Assembly (NCBI GenBank): GCA_951217055.1
Contig: OX578281.1
Location: 66,590,043-66,654,042, forward strand
Source of the DNA: Gerris lacustris
Taxonomy: Eukaryota; Arthropoda; Insecta; Hemiptera; Gerridae
Direction of reading: 5' to 3'
Length of the DNA: 64,000 bases
In this document: positions 35,130-46,130 of the stretch, in pieces
How the letters are laid out: every line of letters begins with the position of its first letter
How positions within the stretch are numbered: the stretch's first letter is position 1
The notes under the pieces: model-generated
Databases searched by the model: none
Seen by the model: only the letters and a program-made list of their open reading frames with translations
Told to the model about the DNA's origin: nothing
Program-made: the position numbers and the translations under genes

Positions 35130-35168
35130 AGCGAGGAATTTATGTGCCACATTAATTGGCAGACTTTT
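35130..35168 (+). mobile_element. Family A 3'-end relic
   Basis: Only GCGAGGAATTTATGTGCCAC and GGCAGAC remain. Confidence 0.6.
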
Positions 35169-35169
35169 T

Positions 35170-35640
35170 ACAAAGCACACAATTTTTAAAATTTAACGAA
35201 ACAGGTTTCTACTCAAAGAAAACCTATAGTTATAGCTAAATTCCTATTCCAAAATAATAGCATTACTTTCAGTCGAGCTTAATCAAAATTATAAAAAATT
35301 CAATGGACTAATAAAATGCTTTTATCGTGAATTAAAGCAAATATTACTTATTTACACGGTTAGCAAATTTCGGATCTATAAAAAATATTGCAACCAATTG
35401 CTATGTGAAAACTTAAAATCACTTCTTTAGTGGGTTTAATATTTATTTATTAACTATTGTTTCAAATATTTTATTCGCCAAAACTGACTTGTCTTTTTCT
35501 CGTTTTTTTCTCGTTTTTTTTTTCTATGTATTTTAATATTTTTTATTAAATTTCTTTTTTGAACTTTTAATAAGATTTAAACTAGAACGTTATTTAATAG
35601 AGATACAAATCTATTTTTGAGTCTGATGTTGACCCGAAAT
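35170..35640. other. AT-rich unique stretch
   Basis: No feature supported. Confidence 0.5.
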
Positions 35641-35819
35641 ATTTGACTTTGTTCTCTTGTTCAAATATATTCTCTTTTATTACCCAGATGATTGTTTATT
35701 GTTGGTTTGATTGTGTTGTCATATTAAGTTAACTGGTTGTTAACAGCTTTGTTTGACGCGTCCCTGTTAATTGAATTAGAATGGAGAAAGCCAGCTGTTT
35801 CCCTCTCTCCCGTCTCGTT

Positions 35820-35946
35820 TCTAAGGCTATTAAAACTATTACTTATTTTGTATTTATTTCCTCACTAAATGACTTCCAAAGTGTCGTTACAAACTGAGAG
35901 ATAGTTAGTCGTGTGCTATCGAGTTATAAAGTGATCAGTGTCAGTC
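35820..35946 (+). promoter_or_regulatory. Candidate promoter and leader
   Basis: TATTAAAA at 35,828-35,835 lies about 35 bases before TCACTA (35,862-35,867), an arthropod-initiator-like word. A second initiator-like word, TCAGTG, is at 35,935-35,940. The DNA is unique and leads into the signal-peptide-like exon. A small upstream frame begins with an ATG at 35,781 (38 codons). Assignment is inferred. Confidence 0.25.
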
Positions 35947-35991
35947 ATGTTCTCCCGTTTAACGTTTTTCATACTGATGTTCGTACATCAG
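35947..35991 (+). CDS. Candidate signal-peptide exon of a secreted protein
   Basis: ATG opens fifteen codons reading M-F-S-R-L-T-F-F-I-L-M-F-V-H-Q: one basic residue followed by a hydrophobic run, the form of a secretory signal peptide. The exon ends CAG|GTAATG. A plausible 59-base intron (35,992-36,050) follows, with a TACTCAC branch-like word and a CTTTTCTTCTTCATAG acceptor, a usual size for a short insect intron. After it, the frame either has a six-base micro-exon ACAAAG before another donor (GTAAAT, 36,057), or runs on for 28 codons (several cysteines) to a TAA at 36,132-36,134. Unspliced, the frame is 37 codons and stops at 36,060. I recognise no family. Short signal exons are common in arthropod cuticle and secreted-protein genes, but that link is inference. 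Confidence 0.35.
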
Positions 35992-36050
35992 GTAATGCAA
36001 TTTATTTCGAGAATTCAACGTACAATACTCACGACTTTTCTTCTTCATAG

Positions 36051-36134
36051 ACAAAGGTAAATTTGTGCTTGTTTTTTATTAAGTGCAATTGTTGCTGTAA
36101 TTCCTTGTCAGCCATAAAGTTCATTCTATTTTAA
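36051..36134 (+). CDS. Possible second exon of the same gene
   Basis: Continues the phase-0 frame after the putative 59-base intron as T-K-V-N-L-C-L-F-F-I-K-C-N-C-C-C and on to a TAA. The alternative is that only ACAAAG (36,051-36,056) is exonic, because GTAAAT follows it. The predicted product (43 residues in all) would be a very small cysteine-containing secreted peptide. No homologue is recognised. Confidence 0.15.
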   Translation, partial: TKVNLCLFFIKCNCCCNSLSAIKFILF

Positions 36135-36160
36135 CCACCCAAATTGGCTTACCAAATGCA

Positions 36161-36582
36161 CGAGCTTACCAAAGTTGTAGCGAAAGCTATGTGATCGTTC
36201 TGAAGAACAAAAAATTTTAGTCTCCGATTTCAAAAATTCCAAGACAGAAATCAGTTTCAGACATCAGGGAACATATTATTTTAGTTCCGTGTATTTTAGT
36301 CCCATATATTATTATTTTAGTCCCATATATTTTTTAACCTTCTGCGCCTATTTGTTTCTCTTCCACATGCGCACAAACATATTTTTATGAAATTTAGGTG
36401 GTTTGTCGAAAGTAGCTCGCAGATAGTCCCAAATTAATTTCAATCGACTGTGCTCTTTAAATTTTGCTAAATTAATACTCTTATTTATGTTGAAAATAAA
36501 ACTATGTGTAAAAGCTCATAGAATCATTTAAATACGTTATAGAACTCGAGGAAGCTATGTGCCACATAGACAGACAATTTTC
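36161..36582 (+). mobile_element. Family A element A11
   Basis: From CGAGCTTACCAAAGTTGTAG to GAGGAAGCTATGTGCCAC. A short 'ttttagtcccatatat' duplication replaces the (GTCT)n part. Confidence 0.8.
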
Positions 36583-37424
36583 TACTTTTGACCGCATTTT
36601 CACAATCAGCATTAAATTTCCCATAAAACTAGTGCGCTCACATTTTTGGAAACTATTACCTAAAAACCGAAATTACAGTTCAAACATTGAAAATTTAAAA
36701 CAATTTTAATTTCTGAAATTCTATGAACGCTCACTATTTTCCTAGAAAAACATTTGGAGGCTGTTCAAATCTCGCAATAACTTCCTCATTCATCAATACC
36801 TTTTCGAACGGAATAATCGACATTACCATTCTGTATCGATTTTATGGAGAATTCAAGATCGAATTACTAAATTACTTGGAACGAAAAAATAAAAAAATAG
36901 ATTGCGCTTGGCGGCGATGAAAGAAGGTGTGGCATGTGGCTCTCAGTCATATACATACTCTGAGTAAATAATAACTAAACGAAATTCAGATGAAATACTT
37001 ACTGATAATTAAATGAGCAGACAATGGCAGTCGAAACCAGTTCATAATCATAATTTTTTACTAATATCCCGCAGGAAACAAAACAAAACGAGTCATTCTA
37101 TAAATAGTGGTATAATACAAATTGTATTTTGTTTCTGTCCTTGATCCTTAAATTTTTTAACAAAATTAGTGACATTGAACGCGTTATCTATGTCAGTGAT
37201 CCCTAGTACCTTTTTATTTATTTTTTTAATTAACTAACTTATCATAGGCGTCAAGGTTAGAAGATTTGTTAATTATAAATAAATAAAGCAACAGTTCTAA
37301 TCTGTTTAGTATTTTTGTATTGTCTTCATAATTTTAACTGTTGTGTAAATTTTAATAATTTTAACAGTATATTTGTACAATTTAAACGTTTCTCCTTCCT
37401 AATTTTTCAAAACGTGATTTTATA
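36583..37424. other. Unique AT-rich stretch
   Basis: No repeat or gene supported. Confidence 0.5.
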
Positions 37425-37558
37425 GAAACGAGTAAGGCGCGCTTCACGTAAGTACGTGAGGCGATAATCGCCGGTTTCTGAACGATTAAGTTAAAATTAT
37501 TAAGTGTAAAATTGTAATAGTTGCATATTCTTTTTCTACACTTCAACACCTTTAAAAT
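37425..37558 (-). mobile_element. Family J fragment J1
   Basis: Reverse 3' end of J: GTAAGGCGCGCTTCACGTAAG, hairpin GGCGATAATCGCC, then GTGTAAAATTGTAATAGTTGC. Confidence 0.8.
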
Positions 37559-38280
37559 GAATTATAAAGTTTGCTTAATATATTAATCACTGGATGATTC
37601 GCTATTTCAGCTCTCTGGACTGGACATATTAGGTCAAAAAACCCTATGGAAGGAATGAAAGGGTTTAAATAATAATGATATGTATGTAAATTATAATCCC
37701 TTCAACTTTAGACTTGATAAGTTATTTTACAATCTCCCTCTTCTAATTTGAATAAGATACATTTTCTAACTATAAAATGAAGTCATCCTCCTCTTGCTAT
37801 AGAACATGACTCATTCTCATCATTTATTTGACTATTTCTATTTTGCCTAATGCCCGGCCATTAATATCAAATTTCTCGTTAACCTTATCTCTAAATTGTG
37901 TTTATTTTATCTACTCGTATATTTTACATCGTAGATTTCCTGCTTAAAACCTGTTCTGCACCAAAAAACTATGGATAACTCTACTCAATTTCTGCTGAAG
38001 AGAAACATCAAAAGATAATTGAAAGAGAAAGAGATACGTTTATCTTAATTCTGAAATTTGTGGAAAGTATAAATATTACATAGTAATTGAACTAAAATTG
38101 CATATAGCTAATTGCTGTGTTTTTAATAACAAAAATAACATCAATTATAACTAACAAGATAATTATATACAATTAAATTAATTGCATAAACTATACCCTT
38201 ACAACGGGGTTATTTTCTTTTACGTTTCGATCAATGATAGCTTTATGGCAAAACATAAAGATCATTCGACACCACGCATA
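37559..38280. other. Unique AT-rich stretch
   Basis: No feature supported. Confidence 0.5.
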
Positions 38281-38282
38281 TT

Positions 38283-38482
38283 GCTTCCGAGCTTACCGAA
38301 GGTAACGGAAGCTATGTGATCGTTCTGGAGAACGAAAATGTTTTAGGTCTGAGATTTCAAGAATTTTAAGACAGAAATCCGCTTCTGACATCAGGGAACA
38401 TTTTTGGTTCCGTGTCTGTCTGTCGGACTGTCAGTCGGTCTGTCGTGCCTACTATGTGCCATACTAATTGGCAGAGTATTTT
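38283..38482 (+). mobile_element. Family A element A12, core deleted
   Basis: Intact 5' hairpin and (GTCT)n tract joined directly to the last 25 bases of the 3' end. A minimal 200-bp derivative that keeps only the ends. Confidence 0.85.
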
Positions 38483-39021
38483 GAAACTCCGTGAATCGAA
38501 CATATTTGGATTTAAGCCGGCCAACTTATTATGTACTTTTTAACTCTAAAATCAGTTACTTGAGCATTTTTCTTACTGCATGTCAACTAAGCGCGCTATC
38601 CTGCATAAATAAAGGACGTATAAAAATTTAGTGAAAGAAATAGGGTTGTTCTCGATATAATTTACTTTCTACTTGACTGAACCTTTTACGATAAATTTAA
38701 GACATTTGTCGTCCGAAGGTAACGTAACGGACGCTTTGAACGAATATTTTGACATTTTCATGTTTTGGCTATGACACATGAACTCAAAAAGCGTTTACAC
38801 GGAGGTGTGCAATCAAACCCCTACAGCGCTCGGTAGAGCCTACATACCCCTCCCCTCCTGATCAGCTACCTGCTAAATATATTATACTAAATAAATTTTA
38901 TTTTTGGCACATAAACTCGAAAAGCGTTACCAAAAGACGACACTAAAAAGCATTACATAAAAATGTCTCACTGGCTTGCAGACTCGTATGCAAGAGTTTT
39001 TTTATTAATTTATGCATCCTA
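38483..39021. other. Unique stretch with short direct repeat
   Basis: GACACATGAACTCAAAAAGCG (38,771) recurs as GGCACATAAACTCGAAAAGCG (38,906). A small hairpin GTCCG...CGGAC lies at about 38,711-38,731. No gene supported. Confidence 0.45.
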
Positions 39022-39435
39022 TTTCAAAAATTCCAAGACAAATATCCGTTTCAGACATTATGAAGAATTTTTGGTTCCGTGTCTGTCGGTCTGACGATAT
39101 TATTTTTTGCGAACCAACATATCTTAAAAACTATTCGTCCGATTTTAATGAAATTTGAAGAGTAGGTCATAATTAGCCCATTGTTGGTCCTGCATAAGTT
39201 TCAACCTTCTGCACCAATATGTTTCTCTTCCACATGCGCACAAACATTCATTTGTTTACACCTATATCTTTAAAAGTACTCATGCTAAATTGTGTGTACA
39301 ATAAAAATAATTTTGACAGATTTTAAATAAAAGGCGGAACAAATTAAACAATTTAGACAATATATTACCGCATAATATAACAATATAGACAACATGGTCA
39401 ATATATTAGCATAACATCATTTGAGTACGTTATAA
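39022..39435 (+). mobile_element. Family A element A13, truncated at both ends
   Basis: Body from ATTCCAAGACAAATATCCG to the 'gcataacatcatttgagtacg' zone. Confidence 0.75.
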
Positions 39436-39804
39436 ACTTACTTATCTAAAAGCTAGCGTGGAATTTTTCAATTTATATTTCATTACTCGTTTAAAAATAA
39501 GGTAAAGAGAAGAAAACTTTATTTTGTTCTCTTTTGTAATAATTAAGAAAAGACAAAGCTGTAAAAGCTTTTAGAGATTTAAAATAGAATAGAATTTATT
39601 GTTCTGTAAAACATAAATTTTATCACAATTTTCCATGTGAGTGTTAATAAAATATACCTATATTTATAGTTTTATGAAATGTTTTATCTATAATCTAGTG
39701 GTGGTATATTTATTATGTCTAGGATTTTAATTGTTAATTTTCTTCAAACTATTGTAATAATTTGGAAGTTACCTAAAAATTCGGCAATGAATAATGACTT
39801 TTTA
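39436..39804. other. AT-rich spacer
   Basis: No feature supported. Confidence 0.5.
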
Positions 39805-40400
39805 TATAGTCGGCCAATTAGTGTGGCACATAGGTTAGTGTGTGCAGCATAGGTTTTTCGTGTTCTATTTTTTTACATTAATGATTTTATGCTATTTACA
39901 ACCTATTATTGAAAACAAATTATAGTATCAATTAAGCACAATTTAATGAGCGCAGACGGTTTAATTTAATCTGGAGCTATCTGCGGTCTACTTTCAAAAA
40001 ACCATCCAAATTTCATAAAAATCAGATGAGTACTTTTGAAGATATGGGTGTAAATTAATGTATGTTTGTTTGTATATGGAAGAGAAACAAATGGGTGCAG
40101 AAGGTTAAAACTTACATGGGACCAACAATGAGCTAATTATGACCTACTATACAAATCTCATTAAAATATCACGAATTGTGTTTAAGATATGTTGATTTGC
40201 AAAAATTGAGCTACAGACAAATAGACACGGAACCAAAAATGTTGCCTGATGTCTGAAACAGATTTCTGTCTTTTCTTGAGTTGATAAAAACTAAAACTGT
40301 TTTATTTTTCTGGAGTTTTTGAAATAGGTGACATTATATATATTTTCGTTCTTCAAAACGGTCATATAGCTTCCGTTACCTTCGATAAGCTCGGAAGCAA
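39805..40400 (-). mobile_element. Family A element A14, near full length
   Basis: Minus copy from CGGCCAATTAGTGTGGCACA to CCTTCGATAAGCTCGGAAGC. A small insertion-like stretch interrupts it at about 40,272-40,318. Confidence 0.8.
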
Positions 40401-40478
40401 AATCTGGTGGGTGTTTCTTTGAAACATTCGTTCATTTGATCGACTCTTGTCGAATAAAATCTTATGAAACAGGAATAT

Positions 40479-40946
40479 TTCGTATCGCATATATTGTTTT
40501 TGACGGATTTCTTCGGTGTTGATTGAATAAAATACTCAAAACCTGTTAGTTTTCATTTATTTTTTCCATTATAAGACGTTTCGACCCTTCTTTATGTTTT
40601 TTTAAGGTCATTTTCAATCTGTTGGAGGAAATTAAATTGACATCAAAATTGTACCTGTAAATGTAAGTTAATTTTAGAATTAATTGTTATAATATTAAGG
40701 CTTTCATAAAGTCAAAATTGAAATAATAGTAAAGGTTTTAAATTGTAAGATAATAATAGGAGTTGACTAATAAATATTATTGTATTTCATTTTTAGGGAA
40801 AAACAGATTGAAAATTACCTTAAAAAAAACATAAAGAAGGGTCGAAACGTCTTATAATGGAAAAAATAAATGAAAACTAATAAGTTTTGAGTATTTTATT
40901 CAATCAACACTTAAGAAATCCGTCAAAAACAATATATGTGATACGA
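40479..40946. mobile_element. Foldback element with ~145-bp arms
   Basis: Arms 40,479-40,622 and 40,797-40,946 are reverse complements (GACGGATTTCTTCGGTGTTG / CAACACTTAAGAAATCCGTC). Each arm ends inwardly in a CGAAACGTC motif next to an AAGGTC/GACC stem, a hammerhead-like string. The loop of about 175 bases is AT-rich. Confidence 0.85.
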
Positions 40947-40969
40947 AGTAAAGAAGGTGTTAATTTTTA

Positions 40970-41672
40970 GGGTCCGTAGGCAAAACCAAGGACCCTTATA
41001 TTTTCCTGCGTGTGTCTGTCCGTCCGTTCTCTCGCGTGTTCTCACTGCTACACCTATCGTCCGATCACTTTGAAATTTGGCATGTATGTGTCTTGTACCT
41101 GCCCACATATTTTAAAAATATAGCGACTTAAAAAAAAAAATTCAAAAAAATTAGGGTAAAAAAACTTATGGGTTAAACTTTTTTTATTTTTTTTCGACAC
41201 CGTAAGGGGTGTCATATAAAAGGGTACGTCGAGCTGATTACAAAAATATATAATTCTTTGGTTATAACTTTGATAGGGCGAGCGTAGGCGAGTTTGAAGC
41301 GGGTTTGAAACGTGTCCCCCCCATCTATCTCGCTTATGTGAAGTGCAAAAAATCTGAAAAAATTCCTGAACATTCTTCGACCAAAAGTAAAGATACTACT
41401 TTTTGGAAATTTCGAAAAAAATATTATTTTATTTTTTATTGACAAAATAAGTTTTTTTTTATAATTATGGTCTTTTCGATGTATTTATATTGTTGTAGTC
41501 CGGTTCAGTGGCAAAAGAATACTTTATCAGAGTGGTTTACTTAGAATGGTTCAAAGTAAGCTTTTTTAGCATTTTAAAAAAACACTGTTTATACACTTAA
41601 CAGTTAAACACTATATAGTGTGGCCTACGGACCCTCGCTGTGTGCTGACTAGCACACACTTGACCTGTTTAT
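40970..41672 (+). mobile_element. Family C element C2, uninterrupted
   Basis: 5' hairpin GGGTCC...GGACCC (40,970-40,995), GTGTGTCTGTCCGTCCG tract, inverted arm GCCTACGGACCC near 41,623, 3' hairpin GTGTGC-TGACTA-GCACAC (41,640-41,657). Serves as the empty-site reference for the D1 insertion in C1. Confidence 0.85.
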
Positions 41673-42944
41673 TAATAACGTCAATTACAGGAATATTTCT
41701 TAAGTTCGAGTTCATTGAGATGGAAAATTCGGTGTTTTTAATGAAATCTTTACTTGGATGCTGATTCATTTATATTCTTGTTTTCGTTGTTTTGATTGCG
41801 GAATTTCTTATTTGTAATTTTTGTTTTTATTGATGCTAGGTGCTCTAATTATTGATTCAATGAGCGTAAGATCTCATACATAGGTGGAAGGTGTGCAATA
41901 TTTACTAGTGTATTCCGGTTGGCTAACTTTTACACTGAGTCCGCCCGCTTATAACTGTGTTAGTTATTATCTTTTTACTATCATTTTCTTGAAGCTAAAG
42001 CTGGACCCTAGTTCAAGACGCAGGAATCCGCTACTAATCAACCCGTTTTATCTTGTAGAAAAAGAATTTTTGTTTGCATTAGTTGATACGCTTGGCTGCT
42101 CACAGATTTCAATCTTTTCTTTTCTGAATCTGGTTACAGTTTGTCCTACAGTATTGTATCAATGCCAGAGGCCAATCTGTGTACATAATTTAAAGAAACT
42201 ATAAAACGAATTGCATACTATTATTCACCATTCTTAATATTTCCAGACATTCATTTATAAATTGCCTTCATCTAGAAATTATTTAAAATGTTTCTGATGC
42301 CAGTCTTTAAGAAAATCTCATTTTCCAAATTAATATGAACCCATTTTTCCGTAATAATTATATAAACGATTTTGCAAAAGGATTTTCCAGAAATTTTTGC
42401 AGAAGGAAGTTCGAAAATTGATTATAAATAACTTCAAATTCGAACGAAGTGGTTCTCCTTTGGTTAACTAACTAACTTTTCAATATCACTTTATCAAGTT
42501 TATTTGTAGATCTTGTCATACATATTTGTGATAACGCATTTAACAAAGAACAACCATAATAATTTTAAATAATATTGATAAAAAGTTTAAAATAAAAACA
42601 TGTCCAACAAATTTTCTTTAATTTTTCGCTGCATAATTCTACGTATTTGAAAGAGTAAACATTTATAAAAACAATATTTGTGTTTGATTTTTTTTTTTTT
42701 TTTTTTTTAGTTATTTATGGAATTTAATTCTATAATATATCATTTAATTTATCTATCTATATTATTGTGTCAAATTATAAATTTGACAAAAGGTTCGAGG
42801 CAGCGGCCGCTGCGCTTTTCAACGACCGAAGCAAGTAGGGGGCAGAGCTCCCCTAGTTTATTGTTAAACTATTTAAAAGTGTTTAACATGTGACATGTGA
42901 TTGTTGTATATAGAAAAATCATATCTATTTTCATGTCCTAAATT
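41673..42944. other. Unique stretch, one unexplained open frame
   Basis: A 106-codon open frame (41,884-42,204, +) begins with GTG and shows no recognised motif or splice signal. A GC-rich patch at 42,790-42,860 (GCAGCGGCCGCTGC) is palindromic. A poly-T run lies near 42,690. No gene supported. Confidence 0.4.
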
Positions 42945-43190
42945 AGATTTTTCCCGGGAAAACGACTGCATGCTTATGTGCCTTTAAAAAGACTACATTT
43001 TTCAATGTTTCATTAAAAATTCTCTTCACGTTACTTTGAAGCAATTTAAAGGCAGCGCTCCCAAAGTTAGAGTTGAAATTCATTTTTAGATTTCCCTCGG
43101 GTTATGATTTCTTTGAACATTTACACCATAATGTTTTTGAAATCGGTCTTATGGTTTAAAACCTCCACGGATCTGCATAGACGACCCTTT
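42945..43190 (-). mobile_element. Family F fragment F4, diverged
   Basis: AGATTTTTCCCGGGAAAACG and the CCCTCGGGTTATGATTTCT zone match F2 at 61.3-61.5 kb. Confidence 0.7.
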
Positions 43191-43206
43191 CCTTTACTTT
43201 CCTATC

Positions 43207-43412
43207 GCGTTTAAAATTTGGATGGTTGGTAATAATTAGCTCATTGTTGGTCCCATATAAGTTTCAACCTTATGCGCCCATTTATTTCTCTACCACATGC
43301 ACACAATCATACATTTATTTACACCTATAGTTTTAAAAGTACTTGTCTGATTCGTATGAAACTTTTACAGTTTATCGAAAGTAACCCGCAGATTGCCCCA
43401 GATTAATTTATA
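43207..43412 (+). mobile_element. Family A body fragment A15
   Basis: Middle of A only, from AATTTGGATGGTTGGTAATA to GCCCCAGATTAATTTA. It directly precedes A16. Confidence 0.75.
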
Positions 43413-43421
43413 GAGTATTTT

Positions 43422-43978
43422 GCTTCCGAGCTTACCGAAGGTAACGGAAGCCATTCATTGATATTGAAGCTCCGATTTCAAACATTCCAAGATCCGTTTC
43501 AGACATCAGGGAACATTTTTGGTTCCGTGTCTGTCTGTCGGTCTGTCGTTCGATTTTTGCGAACCAACATATCTTAAAAACTACCCGTCTGATTTTAATG
43601 AAATTTAGATGGTAGGTCATAATTAGCCCAGTGTTGGTCCCATAAAAGTTTCAACCTTCTGCGCTTTTTGAACCTACATGTATTTACACCTATAGCTTCA
43701 AAAGTACTTTTTCTGATTTGTATGAAACTTTTACAGTTTATCGAAAGTAACCCGCAGACTACCCCAGATTAATTTGAACCGTCTGCGCTCTTTAAATTTT
43801 GCTAAATTGGTACTTTAATTCACCTAAAAAATTAAAACAAATTTTGACCAGATTTAAAAATGGGGAAACAAGTAAACAAATTAGACAATAATGGCTTGTA
43901 AAAGCATAAAACCAATAAAGTACATGGATAGGATGCTAGGAAGCAATGTGCCACACCAATTGGCAGTCTATTTTTATA
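43422..43978 (+). mobile_element. Family A element A16
   Basis: Intact ends: GCTTCCGAGC...GGAAGC and GGAAGCAATGTGCCACACC + TTGGCAGTC. Confidence 0.85.
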
Positions 43979-44021
43979 AAAGCATAAAAGTGTATAATTA
44001 ACATTTTTGCTTTGGCAATTC

Positions 44022-44111
44022 AAAATGTTCCCTGTTTTCTGAAAGAGATGCCTGTCTTGAAATGTTTTTATTCGGAGACAGGAAACGAACGGATCCCAAT
44101 GCTTCCGTTAT
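44022..44111 (-). mobile_element. Family A 5'-end relic A17
   Basis: Diverged reverse copy of the segment from the (GTCT)n tract to the 5' end: AAAATGTTCCCTG, CTGAAAGAGATGCCTGTC, TGCTTCCGTTA. Confidence 0.6.
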
Positions 44112-44780
44112 TATACAAAAATAACAAAATTGTAACTTTACCGACGTTTTGGAATGATATATTATTTATTCTTCAAACACCTACATCTTCTGATGGCTCA
44201 TATTCCAGAGTGTTGAGGACACTGAATCAGGTCGAGTAGATGTTTAAAGCGGTCGATTTCTTGTCCTGTAATTGTCTAAGGAGAATTGGGACAATGGCTA
44301 TCTCATACAAGAAAGTTTGTTTTCGTTAAAGGTCGAAACAAATGCTATCTTGGTTTCTTGATGGTTAACTTAACTGATCACATAATGCTCTTCAAATTTT
44401 ATCACTATGAGTAAGTTCCTAACAAAATTTAACTGTATTTCCTTGCGTAGCTGACGAAAAACTATATCAACTGGGTTTTTTTTAAGATGTTAAATAATAC
44501 TCATTATAATGATAAAACTTTGTTTTTTTATCTTTGCCTCCATATCTGTGTACATTTATAATGATAACAGTAGTGGTATCTATTAAACAGTTGTCCCTGA
44601 ATCATAGTTGACCCTGACTGTCTCCGAGTCTTGTTGGGGTCATGTTGGGGTTAAGTAGAGAATCTTCACTTCCATCTCTCTTTCTAACTAACTAACCTAT
44701 CTTCTTCTGTCCTTCAATTATATTCCTGGAAACAAATCACCTGTTCGTATGATTGTTTTGATTTTTTATTTTCACACATA
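44112..44780. other. Unique stretch
   Basis: No repeat or exon supported. Confidence 0.5.
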
Positions 44781-44781
44781 T

Positions 44782-45427
44782 TACGTAAGAGGAAGTACTG
44801 CGATGGCGTGAAAATTCGATTTGGAGTTTTTGATGCGCATTCAAACGTTTTGAGGTCTCTTTATTCCAAAAAGAGTTGTTTTTTGTTTTTTAAAAAATCT
44901 ATCTTCAGTCTGTCATATGCGCAGGTGCGTGTAGCCTAAACTGCTGGACCGATTTCAATTAAATGTGGCATACATGTTCAGTGTATTGTCTGTCTTCTGC
45001 GCAGGTGCTTGGAGCCTAAACTACTGGACCGAATTCAATTAAATTTGGCTTACATGTTCAGTGTATTGTCTGTCGTCTGCGCAGGTGCTTGGAGCCTAAA
45101 CTACTGGACCGAATTCAATTAAATTTGGCTTACATGTTCAGTGTATTGTCTGTCGTCTGCGCAGGTGCTTGGAGCCTAAACTACTGGACCGAATTCAATT
45201 AAATTTGGCTGACATGTTCAGTGTATTGTCTGTCGTCTGCGCAGGTGCTTGGAGCCTAAACTACTATACCGAATTCTATTAAATTTGGCTGACATGTTCA
45301 GAGAAATCATAACCCGAGGCGAGATCGAGAAATGAATCTTAGTTCTAAATTGGTGACACCATTCCTTAATAGCTGTTAAAAAGCTATTTCTTGATAATGG
45401 TTTTGACGATGATGATAAATAAAAATA
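44782..45427 (+). mobile_element. Family F element F3, 3' half missing
   Basis: Starts at the F opening (GGAAGTACTGCGATGGCG, AAAATTCGATTTGGAG). Its GTCTGT..CTGCGCAG zone is expanded into an 80-bp tandem array, and it stops at 45,427 where family E in reverse begins. Confidence 0.8.
44901..45300 (+). repeat. 80-bp tandem repeat inside F3, 5 units
   Basis: Units begin GTGTATTGTCTGTCGTCTGC at 44,981, 45,061, 45,141 and 45,221, and a first diverged unit precedes them. The same segment is single copy in F1 and F2. Confidence 0.95.
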
Positions 45428-45431
45428 CGTG

Positions 45432-46130
45432 TTGCGTTAGAACGTAAGATATCGGTAAAAACGTTGTTTTCTTTATTTTAAACGTTTAGGTCCGCTTTAA
45501 TAAATTTAGCAATCTTTATCCCTTCATATCTGTGTCGGTGTTCGTTTTCTAAAAACATTTATTTAAAAAAGTTGTTTGTCTCATTAAATAGGTGAAGTTA
45601 GAATTTTTTCCCGTCCTAAAATTCCAATTTTAAATTTGAAGGTTACGTTTACGCGAACATTGCGTGTGAACGCTTGGGCGGATAACGTTGTCCAACGAAC
45701 TCAGCCTGGGCATTGGTAAAATGAACATGTGTACCAAATTGCAAATAACTCGGTTATCCTTTACTCCAGTTATCGTCATTGGTAGATTTCGTGACGCTTG
45801 GTTTTGTGACGATGGTTTTTTCGGATTCACTCCTGGGCTCCAGAACGTACCATAAGGAACTTCGTTTACAAAATTCCAAAAAACAGTCCATTTAAGTATG
45901 AATACAACCATATACGTCTTTTTCCCGGGAGAGATCTAGTTCCAGAGAAAAATGTCTTTAAAAGCAGATGGTGAGAGGCCTGGTTCGATTCACTGCCGAG
46001 GAGAAGTTATTTTTAAGGTACATTTTGATAAAATTTACAATTATAATTAAATCTAACCACGAAATCTCGAAACTATTACCAAGTAATTATGTACTCGTAG
46101 TTACGTTACAAAGTTTAGAACGTGTGGAAA
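45432..46130 (-). mobile_element. Family E element E2, truncated
   Basis: Reverse copy of the E core, plus the upstream part with a B box GGTTCGATTCA (45,982-45,992 on +). That part also exists in E3 but not in E1. The E 3' end is lost. Confidence 0.8.

Noticed and set aside
36978..37060. Minus-strand exon-like frame ending ATCA|GTAAGT
   Set aside because: A good donor follows a 16-codon ATG frame, but it sits in AT-rich DNA with no promoter or acceptor context; likely chance.
40574..40851. Active hammerhead ribozymes in the foldback arms
   Set aside because: Bases needed in the CUGANGA core are changed, so no activity is expected; reported only as relics.
41884..42204. 106-codon plus-strand frame
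   Set aside because: Starts at GTG, has no recognised motif and no splice context. In such DNA a frame of this size can occur by chance.
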